In this document: piece by piece, positions 26,944 to 36,529 of the stretch
Numbering within the stretch: the stretch's first letter is position 1
How the letters are laid out: each line of letters starts with the position of its first letter
Assembly: GCF_019693215.1 (NCBI RefSeq)
Contig: NZ_CP081183.1
Coordinates: 2,592,679-2,656,678, forward strand
Source of the DNA: Salinarchaeum sp. IM2453
Lineage (GTDB): Archaea > Halobacteriota > Halobacteria > Halobacteriales > Salinarchaeaceae
Length of the DNA stretch: 64,000 bases
Direction of reading: 5' to 3'
Translations under genes and position numbers: made by a program
The notes under the pieces: model-generated
What the model was told of the DNA's origin: nothing
What the model saw: only the letters and a program-made list of their open reading frames with translations
Database searches by the model: none

Positions 26944-28251
26944 ATGAGTATTGACGAACGACAACATGCACGACAGTTTGTTCGGACATTTTTCACTACC
27001 CCGACCGCGGTCGAGGGAGAGGATGACTCTGCGAAAATGCTTCGTGGCGCAATCCAAAACCGCGGGATGGAAGCACCTGATGTTTGGGTCCCAGACAACG
27101 AAGACGCGACAGCGCCAAGCATGCGCGAAGAAGGTGCAGAGAATATTGTTGAAGTTGTTTCAGAACATGGCGCTGACTTCCCAGGAGAGATTCACCCACG
27201 TGTTGTCTGGCACCGCGATGATCCCGGAACTCGACACCAAGGTCTTCAGCAGATAATGACGATTGCTGATCCAGAGAAGGGTGCAATTGAACACATTGAT
27301 GGGTTTGTCATTCCAGAAGTCGGAGACATTGACGATTGGAAAAAGGCAGACGAGTTCCTCACAATTGTTGAAAATGAGTATGGACTTGAAGAAGGCTCTA
27401 TTGCAATGTCAGTGATTATCGAGAGTGGTTCTGCAGAACTCGCAATGGAGGAACTCCGAAACGAGATGGGCAAGCCATCGAATAACCTACAGCGTCTGTT
27501 CATGCTCGTGAATGGGGAAGTCGACTACACAAAAGACATGCGAGCAATGACGCCGACAGGCGACTTACCTCCATGGGCAGAACTCCGACACAACACCTCT
27601 CGCGCCGCGAGTGCTGCTGGTCTGATTTCTGTTGATGGACCGTACGATGAAATCCGTGATGTTGAAGGCTACCATGAGCGGATGACTGAGAACCGAGAGA
27701 AAGGCCTAATTGGAATGTGGGCGTTGACGCCAGGCCAAGTTGTTGAAGCCAACAAGGGCGCACTTCCTCCAGAAGACGGATACTGGCTTATCGAAGCTGA
27801 TGATCGGGAGGTCGAACTTCGTGAAGAAGACGGAGTTCAAGTGTATAACGGCGATCGAATCTCGCTCAGTGAAACTGAAGGCGGATATGAGCTGACTGTT
27901 GGAAATAACACTGTTGTAGTCGATGAGGAAGAACTCGAAGATGAGATTCTTGACTTAACAAGCTACGTCCCAAGCCTCGGCGACATCGTTGATTCAATGG
28001 AAGAATTCGAAGCAGCCAAAGAGGCCGGACGCGGCGCAATCGCAATGACACGATCAGCAACTGTCAGCATTGATGGCGTTGAAGTCGATATTAGCTCCGA
28101 CCGCATGTGGGACGAAGCAACGTATCAGGCACTGATGGTCCCAGTTTCCCTCTTCCAGGATGTCTATGAAAACCGTCCTGACCAGCACGAAGCCCTCGCA
28201 GAGATCTATAGTGAGGATGTCGTTGAACGTGCCATGGAAGTCGGAAACTAA
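26944..28251 (+). CDS. aceB: Malate synthase, haloarchaeal type
   Basis: It condenses glyoxylate and acetyl-CoA to malate in the glyoxylate bypass. The 435-aa sequence matches the separate, shorter haloarchaeal malate synthase class rather than bacterial isoforms A or G, as I recall the Haloferax enzyme: FFTTPTAVEGEDDSAK near the N-terminus, then APDVWVPDNEDATAPSMREEGAENI, an acidic metal-binding area, and KPSNNLQRLFMLVNGEVDYTKD at about 178-199. The ATG at 26944 (MSIDERQHARQ) is chosen; the longer frame is not conserved. No isocitrate lyase lies in the window. A beta-ketothiolase pair follows downstream after one small gene. Confidence 0.92.
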   Translation: MSIDERQHARQFVRTFFTTPTAVEGEDDSAKMLRGAIQNRGMEAPDVWVPDNEDATAPSMREEGAENIVEVVSEHGADFPGEIHPRVVWHRDDPGTRHQGLQQIMTIADPEKGAIEHIDGFVIPEVGDIDDWKKADEFLTIVENEYGLEEGSIAMSVIIESGSAELAMEELRNEMGKPSNNLQRLFMLVNGEVDYTKDMRAMTPTGDLPPWAELRHNTSRAASAAGLISVDGPYDEIRDVEGYHERMTENREKGLIGMWALTPGQVVEANKGALPPEDGYWLIEADDREVELREEDGVQVYNGDRISLSETEGGYELTVGNNTVVVDEEELEDEILDLTSYVPSLGDIVDSMEEFEAAKEAGRGAIAMTRSATVSIDGVEVDISSDRMWDEATYQALMVPVSLFQDVYENRPDQHEALAEIYSEDVVERAMEVGN

Positions 28252-28422
28252 TTGCAGGTAGCTTCCAGTTCGCATATCTTATTTTCTCTTGATTTCTGAC
28301 GGTCGACAAGTATACTGAGTTTGACCCCCTTCACAGGCTAAATCCGATGGGCTTTCGCCTCGTTACCGCTATAAATTGAAATTTCGGTAGCATTTTTCAA
28401 GGCAGCGGTGATAGGTTGTCTT

Positions 28423-28662
28423 ATGGCTGAAATGGACACACTGCGGGAAGCATTTGAGGATAATGGCTACAAGGTGGTAGGTGTATCACAAAATCGAACA
28501 AACACACGAATCGAATTGTACGACGAAGGAGCAGAAGCTGATAAGCTACGATCACTTATTGAGGAAACACTTGAGGAGTCGCCACTCGGCGTAAACGTTA
28601 CGACCGAATCAATTGAGAGTGGAGACGCAATTGGTACAGTCATCACATTACGGCAGCGATAG
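28423..28662 (+). CDS. Small conserved protein, function unknown
   Basis: A 79-aa acidic protein (MAEMDTLREAFEDNGYKV). Predicted pattern is helix, beta (VVGVSQNRTNTRIELY), helix (ADKLRSLIEETLEE), beta, suggesting a small alpha-beta fold. It lies between malate synthase and the thiolase on the same strand, separated by about 170 and 90 bases. I cannot name a function. Confidence 0.6.
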   Translation: MAEMDTLREAFEDNGYKVVGVSQNRTNTRIELYDEGAEADKLRSLIEETLEESPLGVNVTTESIESGDAIGTVITLRQR

Positions 28663-28754
28663 CAGGTCCAAGCGGTATGTTTTTCTGAAGATTGACTTGA
28701 GAATCGTGAGCTAGTTGAGCAGGACTAATATAGCCACGATGAATGTGTCGGAAT

Positions 28755-29906
28755 ATGGAGGATGTAGCGATTATCGGAGCGTCCATGACGAAGTTTGGCG
28801 AGCGAGATACGTGGATTCAAGACTTGCTCGCCGAGGCTGGCATTGCCTGTTTGGAAGACGCAGGAGTGTCTGGAGATGCAGTTGATCATCTGTATGTATC
28901 AAACATGGCAAGCGGAGAGTTCGAAGGGCAGACAGGAACAGCAAACGCACTTGCGCATGATCTAAATGCGATGCCAGCATACACACAGCGGATTGACCAA
29001 ACCTCATCAAGCGGTGGGGCAGGGATCTATGCTGCATGGCAGTCAGTTGCCAGTGGAGCCAGTGATTGTACGCTGTTGGTCGGCGGAGAAAAAATGACTC
29101 ACCGAACAACATCAGAAGCGACAGACGTCATCGCATCACTGACCCATCCAGCAGAATATAAACATGGTATTACGTTGCCATCGTTTGCTGGACTGACAGC
29201 CAGAGCATATCTTGACAAGCATGATGCTCCACGAGAGAGTCTGGCAGAGGTAGCTGTCAAGAATCACTATCACGGGACGCAAAATCCTCATGCCCAGTTC
29301 CAGAAAGAAGTAGATAAGGAGACGGTCTTAGAGAGTCCAATTGTTGCTGATCCGCTTCGATTGTATGACTTCTGCCCGATTACTGATGGTAGTGCAGCAT
29401 TGATGCTTGTACCAGAGTCAAAAGCTAGTGAATACACTGATGATTACGTTGTTATCTCAGGTATTGCTGGAGCAACTGACACGCACGTTGTCCACCAGCG
29501 TCCAGATCCGACAGTGATGAATGGTGTCGTTGAAAGTGGGGAATCTGCATACGAGATGGCAGGAAAGTCCCCTGAGGATATCGACGTAGCCGAACTTCAC
29601 GATATGTTTACAATTCTTGAGTTCCTCCAAATGGAAGGGCTTGGATTCGCTGATGTTGGCAAAGCTTGGGAACATGCCATGGAAGGGACAACGTATATCG
29701 ATGGTGAATTGCCGATCAACACGTCTGGAGGGCTAAAATCAAAAGGCCATCCACTGGGTGCAAGTGGTGTTGCACAGGGGTATGAAATATACAAACAACT
29801 AATGAACGAAGCAGGCGACCGACAGGTCGATGCAGACGTTGGTTTGGCCTGTAATGTCGGTGGATTTGGAAACTGTGTCATTACAACAATTATGGAGCAA
29901 GCATGA
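28755..29906 (+). CDS. Beta-ketothiolase alpha subunit, BktB-like (Ser-type)
   Basis: A thiolase-fold enzyme of 383 aa, resembling the catalytic subunit of haloarchaeal BktB, which supplies beta-ketoacyl-CoA for polyhydroxyalkanoate or degrades it. The nucleophile position reads IDQTSSSGG, so Ser85 replaces Cys; H282 (ELHDMFT) and H332 (SKGHPLGASG) complete a Ser-His-His set. GGEKMTHR and NHYHGTQNPHAQF are present as in the first thiolase of this window, from which it clearly differs in sequence. The ATG at 28755 is preferred to 28743. The last four bases overlap the partner gene (ATGA). Confidence 0.85.
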   Translation: MEDVAIIGASMTKFGERDTWIQDLLAEAGIACLEDAGVSGDAVDHLYVSNMASGEFEGQTGTANALAHDLNAMPAYTQRIDQTSSSGGAGIYAAWQSVASGASDCTLLVGGEKMTHRTTSEATDVIASLTHPAEYKHGITLPSFAGLTARAYLDKHDAPRESLAEVAVKNHYHGTQNPHAQFQKEVDKETVLESPIVADPLRLYDFCPITDGSAALMLVPESKASEYTDDYVVISGIAGATDTHVVHQRPDPTVMNGVVESGESAYEMAGKSPEDIDVAELHDMFTILEFLQMEGLGFADVGKAWEHAMEGTTYIDGELPINTSGGLKSKGHPLGASGVAQGYEIYKQLMNEAGDRQVDADVGLACNVGGFGNCVITTIMEQA

Positions 29907-30280
29907 CTGAAGATAATAACCCATCAATGGAGGCGTATCGCTATGAGGATGGCTCGCTGGCGTATCCAGGACATCCGCTTGGTCCTGACGGTTCCGAGCC
30001 AGTAGGGACAGTTGACCTCACAGACTATACAGCGACAGTTATTACGTGGACGACCGCCACAGCGACTCCGCCCGGAGTACGCCAGCCAAATCACCTAGCT
30101 ATCGTCGAATTTGACGTCGACGGAACACCTGTTCGAGCAATTGGACAGGTCACAGATGATAATATAGAGATTGGTGATGAGGTTGAGCCGGTATATAGTG
30201 AGGAGCTCCGCAATCCAGAAGCTGGCATTCGAGAGGCAGAGAGTCAGCGGTGGGACGGATTCCAGTTCGAGGCAGTCTGA
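29903..30280 (+). CDS. OB-fold thiolase partner (beta subunit, no zinc ribbon)
   Basis: A 125-aa acidic protein that begins inside the thiolase stop codon and should form its beta subunit. Its second half has the OB-fold pattern of DUF35 proteins (TATVITWTTATATPPGVRQPNHLAIVEF, then IEIGDEVEPVYSEELR-like ending). The N-terminal zinc ribbon found in the other partner of this window is missing; the protein has no cysteine at all. Assignment rests on the overlap and the fold pattern. Confidence 0.75.
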   Translation: MTEDNNPSMEAYRYEDGSLAYPGHPLGPDGSEPVGTVDLTDYTATVITWTTATATPPGVRQPNHLAIVEFDVDGTPVRAIGQVTDDNIEIGDEVEPVYSEELRNPEAGIREAESQRWDGFQFEAV

Positions 30281-30414
30281 AGTGCTGAAATAATTCTTAG
30301 CAATCTATCACTCTTACAGTAACTCCCTCTCAGCAGAAACCGTTCCGTTATTGAGATAATTTGTCAGTAGTGTTCTGAACTCGCTGTGCAGATGACAATA
30401 TGTTAGCTCACCGA

Positions 30415-31083
30415 TTAGCTTTCATCTTCATTATCGTCATCAGATCCATCATCAGAACCATCAGACTGCAGCTCATCGTCATCGTCCTCTTCCAGATCAT
30501 ACTCTTGCATAATTGACTCAAGTTCGGAATCAATATCAATTGTAACTTCGTCCGGGTCTTCCTCATCTTCGTCTTCTGGGGCCTCTAACGCTGATTTGTT
30601 TTCTGACAGCGTCTCATCGGTTTCATCACGAGCTGTTTCTGTCTGTTTCCGTAACTCATCGCGTAAGTCTTGAGCCTCTTCTAAAATCTCTCGTGCTGCC
30701 TCGTTCTCTGGCAGTTTTCCTTGCTCAACCATGGTCTGAAGATCTGTTAATGCACTGTCAAATCGCTCGACTGTTTCTTGGCCGACCCGTGAAGCACGGT
30801 CGACTGCGGCTTTTGATTCTCGCTGTACCGTCTGTCCAGTATTAGCCAGACGGATGGCTTTCTGAATCGCCTCCAATATCTTGATATTCGCCTCAAGAAT
30901 AGCAATTATAGCTGGAATAACTGCCTCATCAGCATATCGGAGTACTTCTCCGGGAGAAGGTAGGCGAGGGAATCCGAGCGGTCCTCGTGGAAGATCTTCC
31001 TCTAGGTCGGCCTGCAGTTCTCGCATGGATTGCTCAAGTTCAGCTGCTGTGTTCGCTAAGTCAGCGTCATCCCGGTCGCTCAT
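30415..31083 (-). CDS. Haloarchaeal coiled-coil protein with acidic tail (DUF7547-like)
   Basis: A 222-aa protein. The N-terminal part has PRGPLGFPRLPSPGEVLRYADE-type sequence, which I recall from a haloarchaeal family of unknown function, followed by a long helical region (about 60-165) with regular hydrophobic spacing suggesting a coiled coil. The C-terminal 50 residues are nearly all Asp, Glu and Ser. No enzyme motif. It lies 57 bases downstream of the old-yellow-enzyme gene on the same strand. Confidence 0.75.
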   Translation of the reverse strand: MSDRDDADLANTAAELEQSMRELQADLEEDLPRGPLGFPRLPSPGEVLRYADEAVIPAIIAILEANIKILEAIQKAIRLANTGQTVQRESKAAVDRASRVGQETVERFDSALTDLQTMVEQGKLPENEAAREILEEAQDLRDELRKQTETARDETDETLSENKSALEAPEDEDEEDPDEVTIDIDSELESIMQEYDLEEDDDDELQSDGSDDGSDDDNEDES

Positions 31084-31140
31084 AGAATCTATTAGTCGCT
31101 GTATCGGCAAAAATGGTCGGGCATCAACAAGAATCGGAGC

Positions 31141-32226
31141 TCATCGAACAGCGCGTTGATACTGTACTGGCCAATCAATGTCATCTGTTCGTCCCAATTG
31201 TCGTGCAGCATGTAGTGTGAAGTACGGGTCTCGAAGATGCTCTCTTCCAACAACAGCAAGATCAGCTCGGCCATTCCGGATCAGCGCATCGGCCTGCTCA
31301 CCACTCGTGATTTTTCCAACTGCACCGACAGGAACAGATGTTTGCTCTCGAATTGTTTCAGCAAACGGGACCATGTAGTTTGGCCCAGTGTCCGGAAGCT
31401 GTTGGTCTGGATGAAGACCGCCAGCGCTCACATCAATCAAATCGACACCACACTCTGCAAGCATCTCAGCCGCTCGTGTGGAGTCTTCAATTGTCCATGA
31501 TTCGTGGTCAGGAAGCCAATCTGTTGCAGAGATTCGAGCAAAGATTGGCAAGTTATCTGGCCAGACTGATCGGACTGCCTCCGTGATCTCTCGTAGGAAT
31601 CGAGTGCGGTTTTTGAAGGATCCTCCATATCGATCGTCGCGTTGGTTTGTCACCGGAGACAAGAACTGATGAATAAGGTATCCATGTGCAGCGTGTATCT
31701 CCGCAATCTGGAAGCCAGCATCTCGTGCTTTCACGGCACTATCTCGAAAAGCATTGACAATGTTTTGGACATCCTCGGTCGCTAGGGCAGACACTGGAAC
31801 AGTTGTTCCGTCCCGTGGATAAGGATTATCGGTCGGTCCAACCGTAGTCCATCCACCTTCATCTGGCATAAGCCCATCGCCACCTTCCGAGGGGACTGCA
31901 GTACTTGCCTTTCGTCCTGCGTGGGCAAGTTGAATAGCCGGAACCGAGTCATGATCTTGAATGAATGAGGTAATCTGCTCGAATTGTGCCTGTTGTGTGT
32001 CATTCCAAATCCCGAGATCGCCGGGAGAGATACGGCCTCTTGGTTCGACTGCTGTGGCCTCTAACATAATGATGCCTGCACCACCGACTGCTCGTGATCC
32101 GTAGTGTACGTGGTGCCATTCAGTTGGAACACCATCGCCCTTAGCAGAATACTGACACATCGGGGACATCATCACACGATTTGGAACGGATAACTCACGC
32201 AATGGAAACTCAGAAAATAAATCCAT
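31141..32226 (-). CDS. Old yellow enzyme-type NADH:flavin oxidoreductase (YqjM class)
   Basis: An FMN enzyme that reduces enones and related electrophiles with NAD(P)H. From the ATG at 32226 the 361 aa show the class II marks: C24 in SPMCQYSA, H178 and H181 with a following Tyr in EIHAAHGYLIHQFLSP, DDRYGGSFKNR, and the C-terminal FMN phosphate region GKITSGEQADAL and VVGREHLRDP. An earlier ATG at 32292 would add 22 residues not usual in relatives. It is divergent from the PH-domain gene and upstream of the coiled-coil gene. Confidence 0.87.
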   Translation of the reverse strand: MDLFSEFPLRELSVPNRVMMSPMCQYSAKGDGVPTEWHHVHYGSRAVGGAGIIMLEATAVEPRGRISPGDLGIWNDTQQAQFEQITSFIQDHDSVPAIQLAHAGRKASTAVPSEGGDGLMPDEGGWTTVGPTDNPYPRDGTTVPVSALATEDVQNIVNAFRDSAVKARDAGFQIAEIHAAHGYLIHQFLSPVTNQRDDRYGGSFKNRTRFLREITEAVRSVWPDNLPIFARISATDWLPDHESWTIEDSTRAAEMLAECGVDLIDVSAGGLHPDQQLPDTGPNYMVPFAETIREQTSVPVGAVGKITSGEQADALIRNGRADLAVVGREHLRDPYFTLHAARQLGRTDDIDWPVQYQRAVR

Positions 32227-32326
32227 TGTTCGTGCCAAGAATACCGCATTCTCGTAGGATAGTAGTTGTGGTACGGATTCATCCAAATCCACTTGTTTTT
32301 AGGAGACAACCATCAACATCAATACG

Positions 32327-32956
32327 ATGAGTGATTCTGAGGAACTAGATGATGAATATACTGGCTCTACATCGGAGTACGAATCCGATGGTGCTACGTC
32401 GACATTTTCTGATTCGTCATCATCGGAGTCGTTAGCGGTTGGCGATATTGAAGAAGACCCGGATGAGATTGATCCAGCAGAGTTAACAATTCCAGTTCAG
32501 GACTTGCACCCTCGTATTCAATACATCTGGTCCGCTCGAGCACTTGTAATTGCGCTAATTCTTGGCGCAATTTCGTATGTAATTAACATAGTGCTGATCG
32601 ATGGCCCAGAGTTACTTCCTGTCGGTGTTAGCGTCGTTGTGTTTATTCTTGGAGTCGCCCACGCGTTCCTGAATTACAGTATCTGGCGCTACGAGGTGCG
32701 AGAAGACGCCCTATATCTTGAGCGAGGTGTGATTGTTCGCGTTCGAACGACAGTTCCGTTCGTTCGGATTCAGCATGTGGACACCAGCCGCGGTCCAATC
32801 GAGCGTTTGCTAGGTCTTTCAAGTTCTGTTGTCTACACGGCAGGATCCAGAGGAGCCGATGTGACAATCCCAGGGCTTGATGCCGAACAGGCAGAAGAGC
32901 TTCAGCATCGTTTGAAAAAGCTTGCAATCGCAGCAGAGGGCGAAACAGCGGTATGA
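32327..32956 (+). CDS. Bacterial PH-domain (bPH2/YdbS-like) membrane protein
   Basis: A 209-aa protein with a long acidic N-terminal tail (1-60), two membrane segments at about 75-95 and 97-120, and then a bPH2 domain (WRYEVREDALYLERGVIVR; VPFVRIQHVDTSRGPIERLLGLSS; VTIPGLDAEQAEEL). It resembles YdbS. Its stop overlaps the start of the larger PH-domain gene by four bases. Such pairs sit in the cytoplasmic membrane; their job is unknown. Confidence 0.83.
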   Translation: MSDSEELDDEYTGSTSEYESDGATSTFSDSSSSESLAVGDIEEDPDEIDPAELTIPVQDLHPRIQYIWSARALVIALILGAISYVINIVLIDGPELLPVGVSVVVFILGVAHAFLNYSIWRYEVREDALYLERGVIVRVRTTVPFVRIQHVDTSRGPIERLLGLSSSVVYTAGSRGADVTIPGLDAEQAEELQHRLKKLAIAAEGETAV

Positions 32957-34659
32957 AACTGCATCGACTTTCGATTCCGTTCCGAATCGTCGAGAATCTG
33001 CTTAGTCTGATCGGTATCCTGATCTTATTGGGGATACTCATTACCACGCAGACGGAAGGAGTACTTACCTTCGTTGCGTTAGGAATAGCGACAATTTTGC
33101 TCGTTACTGGAATCGCTATCTGGCAAGTCGCCTATTATCGACGGTTTGAGTATCATCTGACAGATGACACGCTTGATATCGAATCAGGTGTTATCTCACT
33201 ACGTGAGCGAGAAATCCCATACGAACGGATTCAAAATGTTGCAATCAATAGAAACGTATTCCAGCGTGCAGCCGGACTTGCTGTCGTGTCAGTAGAGACT
33301 GCTGGCGGTGGCTCAACTGAAGCAAAGCTTCGCTATGTAGGTACAGAGACAGCACACTGGCTGCAGGATGAGCTAAGTGATCTTAAGCGCAAAGCTGAGC
33401 AAGATCGAACGGTAGATCCAACAACGGAAACGTCGGATGCAAAGCCACTGTTTGAAATTAGCGGAAAGGAGCTCGTAATCCTTGGGATAATATCACTTGA
33501 TTCACGCTTCCTGCTTGTGGTTGTCCTTGCCATTTCTGCCTTTGCGCCTGAGATTATCGGCCTTCTTGGAACAGCGTCCTCGCTATTGGTGGCAGTTCCA
33601 ATTGCCTTACTTGTGTTATACATTCTCACTGCTGCACTGAGTGCTGTTTACTCTGTTACAAACTACTATGATTTCAAATTATTCGGTAACGGTGATGAGC
33701 TTCGGTACGAACGAGGACTACTGCAACGATTCAGCGGCACTATTCCGTTAACAAAGATTCAGGCCCTGACTATCTCCGAAAATGTGCTGGCCCGATTAAC
33801 GGGATACGCATCCCTACTTGTTGAGACAGCTGGGTATTCACCAGGTGAGTCAGGTGGGTCACAGTCTGCGATTCCTGTTGCCAAGCGCAGTCGGGTGTTG
33901 CAATTAGCACGTGATATCGAGCCATTCAACGAACTCTCGTTTACTCGGCCGCCAAAGCGAACTCGGCAGCGTTATTTCCGACGGTATATCTGGATTGTTC
34001 TCGGATTAGCTGGAATTGGATTCCTCGTGACAAACTACACTGGATTCGAATTTGATTGGTACTGGATTCTTGTTGGTCTAGTACTGACATACCCTGCAGC
34101 ACACCTGAAATGGAAGCATCGGGGGTACTTGATCACGGATCGATATATCCTGACACGAAATGGCTTCTGGAATAGAACAATCAAGATAGTGCCGTATCAT
34201 CGTGTGCAGGTGACATTTGACAGACAGTCTGTATTCCAGATGCGATGGAACCTAGCCACACTGACAGTTGATACAGCAGGATCACAGAGTTTGACCACAG
34301 ACAACAGCAAAGCAGTTGATATCGATGAAGAAGTCGCTCGTGAACTACGAGAGCATGTCATCGATGAGATGTTTGAGTCAATCCGACGTAAAAAACGTAG
34401 ACGAAAGTATGGATCATTCGCTGCCCCGATTGTTACCGCGGATGAGTTCGATGCTGAAGACTTACAGTCAATTTCAGATAACGATGACTCATTTGGACAA
34501 CAAGGAGAAATGACACAACCCGAAGAAGAAATGGATCAAGTTCAATCAACAACATCGCAACCACTATCAGATGCGTCTACTGATGACACGCCGTTCACTT
34601 ACGTTAGTGAGGAAGAGATCCGTAACAACGATACTCAGTCTGATCAGAAATCGAAGTGA
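32953..34659 (+). CDS. Multi-PH-domain membrane protein (YdbT-like)
   Basis: A 568-aa protein with three bPH2-type repeats, each showing the pattern of an exposed start (DDTLDIESGVISLRER; GDELRYERGLLQR; DRYILTRNGFWNR) and an IQNV/IQAL/VQVTF strand. Membrane segments come before and between repeats (about 15-65, 170-235, 340-375). The C-terminal 100 residues are acidic and low-complexity. Translation is coupled to the single-domain partner by an ATGA overlap. Confidence 0.83.
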   Translation: MKLHRLSIPFRIVENLLSLIGILILLGILITTQTEGVLTFVALGIATILLVTGIAIWQVAYYRRFEYHLTDDTLDIESGVISLREREIPYERIQNVAINRNVFQRAAGLAVVSVETAGGGSTEAKLRYVGTETAHWLQDELSDLKRKAEQDRTVDPTTETSDAKPLFEISGKELVILGIISLDSRFLLVVVLAISAFAPEIIGLLGTASSLLVAVPIALLVLYILTAALSAVYSVTNYYDFKLFGNGDELRYERGLLQRFSGTIPLTKIQALTISENVLARLTGYASLLVETAGYSPGESGGSQSAIPVAKRSRVLQLARDIEPFNELSFTRPPKRTRQRYFRRYIWIVLGLAGIGFLVTNYTGFEFDWYWILVGLVLTYPAAHLKWKHRGYLITDRYILTRNGFWNRTIKIVPYHRVQVTFDRQSVFQMRWNLATLTVDTAGSQSLTTDNSKAVDIDEEVARELREHVIDEMFESIRRKKRRRKYGSFAAPIVTADEFDAEDLQSISDNDDSFGQQGEMTQPEEEMDQVQSTTSQPLSDASTDDTPFTYVSEEEIRNNDTQSDQKSK

Positions 34660-34711
34660 CGGAAAGTCGAAGTTGCCTGCTATGTTGGGATTAGCGACAA
34701 CTTGATTGGTT

Positions 34712-34734
34712 CCTGTCGAGTGCCTCAGGACAGG
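34712..34734 (+). terminator. Possible hairpin after the PH-domain operon
   Basis: CCTGTC and GACAGG form a 6-bp stem with an 11-base loop about 55 bases after the stop codon, followed by a short T-containing stretch. Weak candidate terminator. Confidence 0.25.
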
Positions 34735-34821
34735 TTTCTGGACATCCGCATCTTTTGTTCTGTGGGTGTCTATCGAAGCAGTTGCTTTGTGCCGCTTACG
34801 AGCTCAGATTCCCGCTTAGTG

Positions 34822-35088
34822 CTATCTGTTGTCTCTTTGCTCGACCTTGTTCAATTCAATGAGGAGGCGAAAAATAGCTTTAACAAGGTTAGCATCGACG
34901 TCAAACTGTTCTGCATTTTGTCCAGCTCGTTCCATAACACGTTCTTCCTGTCTTTCATCTGTTGTTGGCAGCCCCCGTTCTTCTTTGACCTCAGCAATTG
35001 TGTCAGCGACGTATGTTCGCCGCGCGATTAACTCAACAAGCTCATGATCAATTGACTCAATCTCTTCTCGAAGCTCTTCTAAACTCAT
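34822..35088 (-). CDS. Chorismate mutase (AroQ type)
   Basis: It converts chorismate to prephenate for phenylalanine and tyrosine. An all-helical AroQ domain of 88 aa: LREEIESIDHELVELIARRTYVADTI with the first catalytic Arg region, KEERGLPTTDERQEERVM, then VKAIFRLLIELNKVEQR. The ATG at 35088 overlaps the shikimate kinase TGA (ATGA), suggesting coupling. An alternative ATG at 35127 gives 101 aa and a longer overlap; haloarchaeal relatives often carry a few extra N-terminal residues, so both are possible. Confidence 0.85.
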   Translation of the reverse strand: MSLEELREEIESIDHELVELIARRTYVADTIAEVKEERGLPTTDERQEERVMERAGQNAEQFDVDANLVKAIFRLLIELNKVEQRDNR

Positions 35089-35939
35089 ATCGTTTGTGCT
35101 CCCGAATTCTGTGTTGTTGTCAGCCATGTTTTTCCGTCTCTTATATCCCACATATGTTTGACCTCTTTTAGACTTTCTTGATTACCAATAGCAACAACAC
35201 TTGGTCCGGTTCCTGAAAGTGAGACGCCAGCAACGTGGGGTAGAGCCTCAAGTGCTGGCTCAGTTGGGAACTGAAGTGCAGTTGAGTATGCCAACCCGTT
35301 GACATTCATCGCTTCTGTGTACTGTCCGTTTTTAGCCAATCTAGTAGCAGTTTTAACTATCGGCGCAATCTGTTTACAGCGGTCGACATCAGCATCTGCA
35401 CTATAGGCCCGTTCTGGTGGAGTCCAGACAAGGGCATCATACTCAAATGTGTCCTGACGGAGGAGGCTATCAGAAGAATTATCGGTTACTGTTACGCCAC
35501 CGAGCATGCTGGCGGAAGCGTCGTCAAATGCTCCTGTGATCGTGACCCCAACATCTCGGGCAGCTGCAACGCCAATCTTACATGCTGTTGTCCGATCAAC
35601 CTCGTCAGCTTTCCCAAGTGCAGAAAGTGTTGCCAAGATTGTCGCGTTTGCAGCCGCACTAGAACTTTTTAATCCAGCTGCGAGCGGAATTTCGCTTTCG
35701 GTCTGGACGGTCCCCCCTTCGCCCCCTCCATACCGATCAGTGACCATTGATACACAACGTTCAATTAAGGCTGTATCTGCTGATGGGTCTTCAGTAATTG
35801 TACCAGATACAGAGTCTTGTTCTGCATCAAGTTCAACAGTAGCAGTAATTGATTCCTGGATTGCAAACGCAGACCCATGTCCCGTTGCAAGTGCATTGAT
35901 AATTGTCCCTGCAGCTGGAGCCGTTGCTTTTCCGCGCAT
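35085..35939 (-). CDS. aroK: Archaeal shikimate kinase (GHMP family)
   Basis: It phosphorylates shikimate to shikimate-3-phosphate with ATP. The 284-aa sequence has the GHMP kinase motif PLAAGLKSSSAAANA (about 86-100), a substrate region GAFDDASASMLGG, and the third motif GVSLSGTGPSVVAIG near 240-254. The ending KTWLTTTQNSGAQ is usual in archaeal shikimate kinases. It is transcribed with chorismate mutase, its pathway neighbour. It is divergent from the gene at 36031. Confidence 0.9.
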   Translation of the reverse strand: MRGKATAPAAGTIINALATGHGSAFAIQESITATVELDAEQDSVSGTITEDPSADTALIERCVSMVTDRYGGGEGGTVQTESEIPLAAGLKSSSAAANATILATLSALGKADEVDRTTACKIGVAAARDVGVTITGAFDDASASMLGGVTVTDNSSDSLLRQDTFEYDALVWTPPERAYSADADVDRCKQIAPIVKTATRLAKNGQYTEAMNVNGLAYSTALQFPTEPALEALPHVAGVSLSGTGPSVVAIGNQESLKEVKHMWDIRDGKTWLTTTQNSGAQTI

Positions 35940-36030
35940 GCCTATGTCAGAGACGGCGCGTTACTTATCTTCTCTGGTAGCTGTCTGAGACAACCACAAC
36001 CTGTTTACCTGTCATCCTAGTATCGATAGT

Positions 36031-36468
36031 ATGGACTACCGCGACTCTGTTGCTCCAGAAACACTTTCTGTTGAGGTCACTGATGAGCAAGTCACCATCG
36101 AGTACCTTGATGGACGAGTGGTCTCCTACGATGGTCAGCGTGAGCCAACAGCACCACCAATACGCACACAACCTCGGCAATTGGTTCAGGTACTTGTGAC
36201 CAATTCTGATAACACACAGGGAGTACTCACGTATGTCAACGAGCTGAACACAGAATCTGAAATTCTTGAGGACTCAGGCGTTGGACGGGTCTTTGTCGAG
36301 CCTGATGAAACAACAGAAGTGTACCCCAACGTGACCGCAACAGCCGACGGTTACGCTGTTGTGGTTGATGCCGATCTAGAAGCAATTGATGGACGCGTAT
36401 TTGTATTCGAAGAAGGTCAGCGATACAACCAGTATTATGAGTTGATCCCGAGCGCAGAAAGTGAGTGA
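36031..36468 (+). CDS. Conserved haloarchaeal protein (DUF5796-like)
   Basis: A 145-aa acidic protein rich in beta strands (LSVEVTDEQVTIEYLDGRVVSYDG; RQLVQVLVTN; GYAVVVDADLEAIDGRVFVFEEG). I recall this as a haloarchaea-specific family of unknown function, DUF5796. No signal peptide or membrane segment. It is divergent from shikimate kinase. Confidence 0.75.
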   Translation: MDYRDSVAPETLSVEVTDEQVTIEYLDGRVVSYDGQREPTAPPIRTQPRQLVQVLVTNSDNTQGVLTYVNELNTESEILEDSGVGRVFVEPDETTEVYPNVTATADGYAVVVDADLEAIDGRVFVFEEGQRYNQYYELIPSAESE

Positions 36469-36529
36469 CCCACCAATCGGATGAATAAAGACGGTGCAGA
36501 GAATTGATCAAATCTTTCCCCTTTCTGAA

